Positions 62,318 through 64,000 of a stretch of DNA of 64,000 nucleotides are shown here, in pieces. A model generated the notes under the pieces. That model was not told the origin of the DNA. It saw only the letters and a program-made list of their open reading frames with translations, and did no database searches. A program made the translations under genes and the position numbers. How positions within the stretch are numbered: position 1 is the first letter of the stretch; every line of letters starts with the position of its first letter. The stretch covers positions 1 to 64,000 of the forward strand of contig JAHQRK010000037.1 in NCBI GenBank assembly GCA_019828595.1, read 5' to 3'. Origin of the DNA: Aphanomyces cochlioides. Lineage: Eukaryota; Oomycota; Saprolegniomycetes; Saprolegniales; Verrucalvaceae.

Positions 62318-64000
62318 ACTTCCGAATTTGCCTCGTACCCCTCAAGTCAAGAAGTTATCAAGTGCCGCCGCGCTCAAAATGTCCAACGCCAACAGCTGTT
62401 CCGAGCTCCGTGAGACCAACACTCACGGAGTCACCATCATTCCAGGTATTGTATCACCTCACCCACTTTCGTCGTCCAATCAGGATGGCGGAAGTGGTGT
62501 GAGTAATGTCTCTACACCTAACCCTAGGGCCGAAGTGGAGGTCGAGTTCGACCCCAACAGCGTCTTTGGAGACCAATCTGCGTCTCGCTCCACCAGCGCT
62601 TCACCTGGTGCTCCACTCGCCGGAGTTCCAGGGGGGGTCAACCTCAGTGAGTCAGTGGTTGACCCCCAGACCACTGTCGTTAACTTGTCTAGCGAAGCCC
62701 TCACTCAGGAGGGCGAACCACTGGGGCCTTGTGCCTGTGGTGGCTGCTTCCCTGGACTCCAATTGGAGTCGATCCCCAGTGAAGGCGGCGAGAAAACGGG
62801 GTCCATGCCAGCCCTAGAGGCTACGAGGGCCCCCCCTATGGGCACACCCTGCGGTTCTGTCTACTTCCCCCCAGGGGCCTCTTCGGAGGGGCGGGGGCGG
62901 TATCCCGATTTGGGTTCTCGCCGGAGCAATGGTGTACCCCAGTCACCGTGCTGCGGGGATGGCATGGATTCCCCTTCTACCCCTGTCACTGGGGGTCTGG
63001 CCCCGGCCTTTCTCGTGACCAATGGGACTGAGCCAGCAGCCACCAACCGCGTCGCCCCCTGTGCTGAGCCTCCTAGAACGGGAGAGGAAGAAGAAAAATC
63101 TCAAGAGGACGTGGATATGGTCTCTGGAGACGCCGAGGGGAAGGATTCTACTGAAACCGAGGCCTTAACCGACGAGGGAAATACTCAAATTCACTCTGAG
63201 GTTGATGGGTCAGGCGACATTAACGGCCAAGCGAAGCCGTGTGATACTCCTGGAGAAGTTATTCAAGAGGAACAATCGACAAACAATGACAATGACCAGT
63301 CAAATCAAGACATTGTCGACAAATCCGTTGCTCAAGGAAATGGCGCTGTTGATCCTCCTACCGCGGCAGACAAAATACAAGGCGATCAAGAGCAACAAAA
63401 CGCTGAAAAGGCCAATCCATGGACGCAAAAGACTCCCGGCAAGGATTCAGCTTCGTCCAAGAAAGATGCCAAGCAAGGCAATGCTCCCAAAGGCGCAAAA
63501 CACCGCAACACTGGTGCTCATGCTGTTGCCGATGACGATATTGCGCGATGCGAGGCCATGGCGGACACATTCTACAAAGACTCTGGTGACATGGACGCCT
63601 TCATTGAAAACATTTTGCTCACCCCCCAGTCCCAAGTGTACGAGCTCACAGTCAAGTTGGGCGAAGCCTACAAGGACTGGTCCGAAAAAGTCATCTGCGA
63701 TCAATTTGTCAAGGAAAATCCTGGTTCGTTATGGGGCTCCAAATTTCCGAACATTTTGATCCACAAGAAGAACCCACAGACCATTGTGATCTCAAGTTAC
63801 AACTTGTCTACGTGCGTGGAAATGGGAGGCACAACGTTTCGACTTGGTGGCAAAGACTTCCTGGTTCCCAAGTACTCGCGTTATGGCAACAACTACTACG
63901 TTACGTTCAACAAGGTCAGTCACCCTTCGATGGCCAAGGCGATTGTCAAGAAAATGGCTGCATTGACCAAGTCAGTGATAGCAGCATTCAACCCTACTGC
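62318..64000 (+). mobile_element. LINE copy O, complete 5' end, runs off the window
   Basis: It starts with the exact family 5' end ACTTCCGAAT directly after GCCGACGTGT of V and continues through ORF1 to the right edge. By the rule of the other insertions its 3' end should be followed by CCAAGCCGACGTGT. Confidence 0.92.
62379..64000 (+). CDS. ORF1 of copy O, open to the window edge
   Basis: The start ATG at 62379 is 61 nt from the element's 5' end. The homopolymers are in the unbroken state (six Cs, five Gs), so 540 codons read without a stop to the right edge, through the Ser/Pro/Gly-rich N-terminus, the acidic Gln/Asn/Asp-rich part and most of the conserved central domain (VYELTVKLGEAYKDW onward). 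Copy-specific changes are VFGDQS, NLSESV and ADTFYKD. No known domain is recognised; alternating hydrophobic stretches in the central part could be a beta-rich RNA-binding fold, which is a guess. Confidence 0.85.
   Translation, partial: MSNANSCSELRETNTHGVTIIPGIVSPHPLSSSNQDGGSGVSNVSTPNPRAEVEVEFDPNSVFGDQSASRSTSASPGAPLAGVPGGVNLSESVVDPQTTVVNLSSEALTQEGEPLGPCACGGCFPGLQLESIPSEGGEKTGSMPALEATRAPPMGTPCGSVYFPPGASSEGRGRYPDLGSRRSNGVPQSPCCGDGMDSPSTPVTGGLAPAFLVTNGTEPAATNRVAPCAEPPRTGEEEEKSQEDVDMVSGDAEGKDSTETEALTDEGNTQIHSEVDGSGDINGQAKPCDTPGEVIQEEQSTNNDNDQSNQDIVDKSVAQGNGAVDPPTAADKIQGDQEQQNAEKANPWTQKTPGKDSASSKKDAKQGNAPKGAKHRNTGAHAVADDDIARCEAMADTFYKDSGDMDAFIENILLTPQSQVYELTVKLGEAYKDWSEKVICDQFVKENPGSLWGSKFPNILIHKKNPQTIVISSYNLSTCVEMGGTTFRLGGKDFLVPKYSRYGNNYYVTFNKVSHPSMAKAIVKKMAALTKSVIAAFNPT

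Noticed and set aside
1..64000. Telomere-type head-to-tail addition, as with the HeT-A elements of flies
   Set aside because: The 3'-end to truncated-5'-end joins look alike, but exact duplications around E, X, Y and N, and both halves of D, X and L inside the window, show ordinary internal insertion. It cannot be excluded for the copies whose left halves are not in the window.
1..64000. CRISPR arrays, tRNA or rRNA genes, bacterial operons
   Set aside because: No short regularly spaced repeats, no tRNA-like or rRNA-like sequence. All repeats are copies of one 7.4-kb element.

Overview
Every base of this window that I could place belongs to one family of non-LTR (LINE-type) retrotransposon. 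I see no host gene, rRNA, tRNA, CRISPR array or other unrelated sequence. The organism is eukaryotic: the element is a two-ORF LINE with an apurinic-type endonuclease (APE) and a reverse transcriptase (RT), and it has no bacterial-type ribosome binding sites or operons. Composition is close to 50% GC with the standard genetic code. I cannot name the host; a protist such as a stramenopile is a guess only.

The complete element is about 7.38 kb (best copies: N, 49445-56825; X, 19061-19462 plus 20600-27591). It has a 61-bp 5' UTR with a sharp 5' end (ACTTCCGAATTTGCC), then ORF1 (about 1012 aa, no recognised domain), a 78-bp spacer, ORF2 (1351 aa: APE endonuclease, RT, C-terminal CCHC motif) and a 146-bp 3' UTR. 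The 3' UTR ends ...CAACTCATTTAA without poly(A). A hairpin lies at the ORF2 stop codon. A 20-nt inverted repeat (18/20) links the 5' end and the 3' UTR.

Layout: copies sit inside copies. Read left to right they are A (1-7349), B (7350-10107), C (10108-14164), D in three pieces (14165-15092, 18216-19059, 27592-31922), E antisense inside D (15093-18215), X inside D (19061-27591), Y inside X (19463-20599), J (31923-37517), K (37518-43110), Z antisense (43111-43907), L in two pieces (43908-45619, 56826-60389), M (45620-49444), N (49445-56825), R2 (60390-61094), W antisense (61095-61801), V (61802-62317) and O (62318 to the right edge). Four insertions have visible target-site duplications (TSDs) of 14-17 bp (E, X, Y, N). 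Eleven of twelve 3' junctions are followed by CC in the target. The right-hand remnants B, C, D, J, K, R2 and V, and the antisense pieces Z and W, therefore probably have their other halves to the left of the window. This gives a nest about ten levels deep.

The 3' UTR haplotype changes in step with nesting depth: the outer copies K, N, L and R2 carry one form, J, D, C and E a second, and the inner copies A, B, X and Y a third. The locus thus reads as a record of one LINE lineage repeatedly inserting into itself. Two junctions occur twice (D/J = J/K and L/M = M/N), which points to unequal recombination between layers on top of the insertions. ORF2 is open from start to stop in X, J and N. ORF1 is open to the right edge in O and frameshifted in a homopolymer run in X, M and N.
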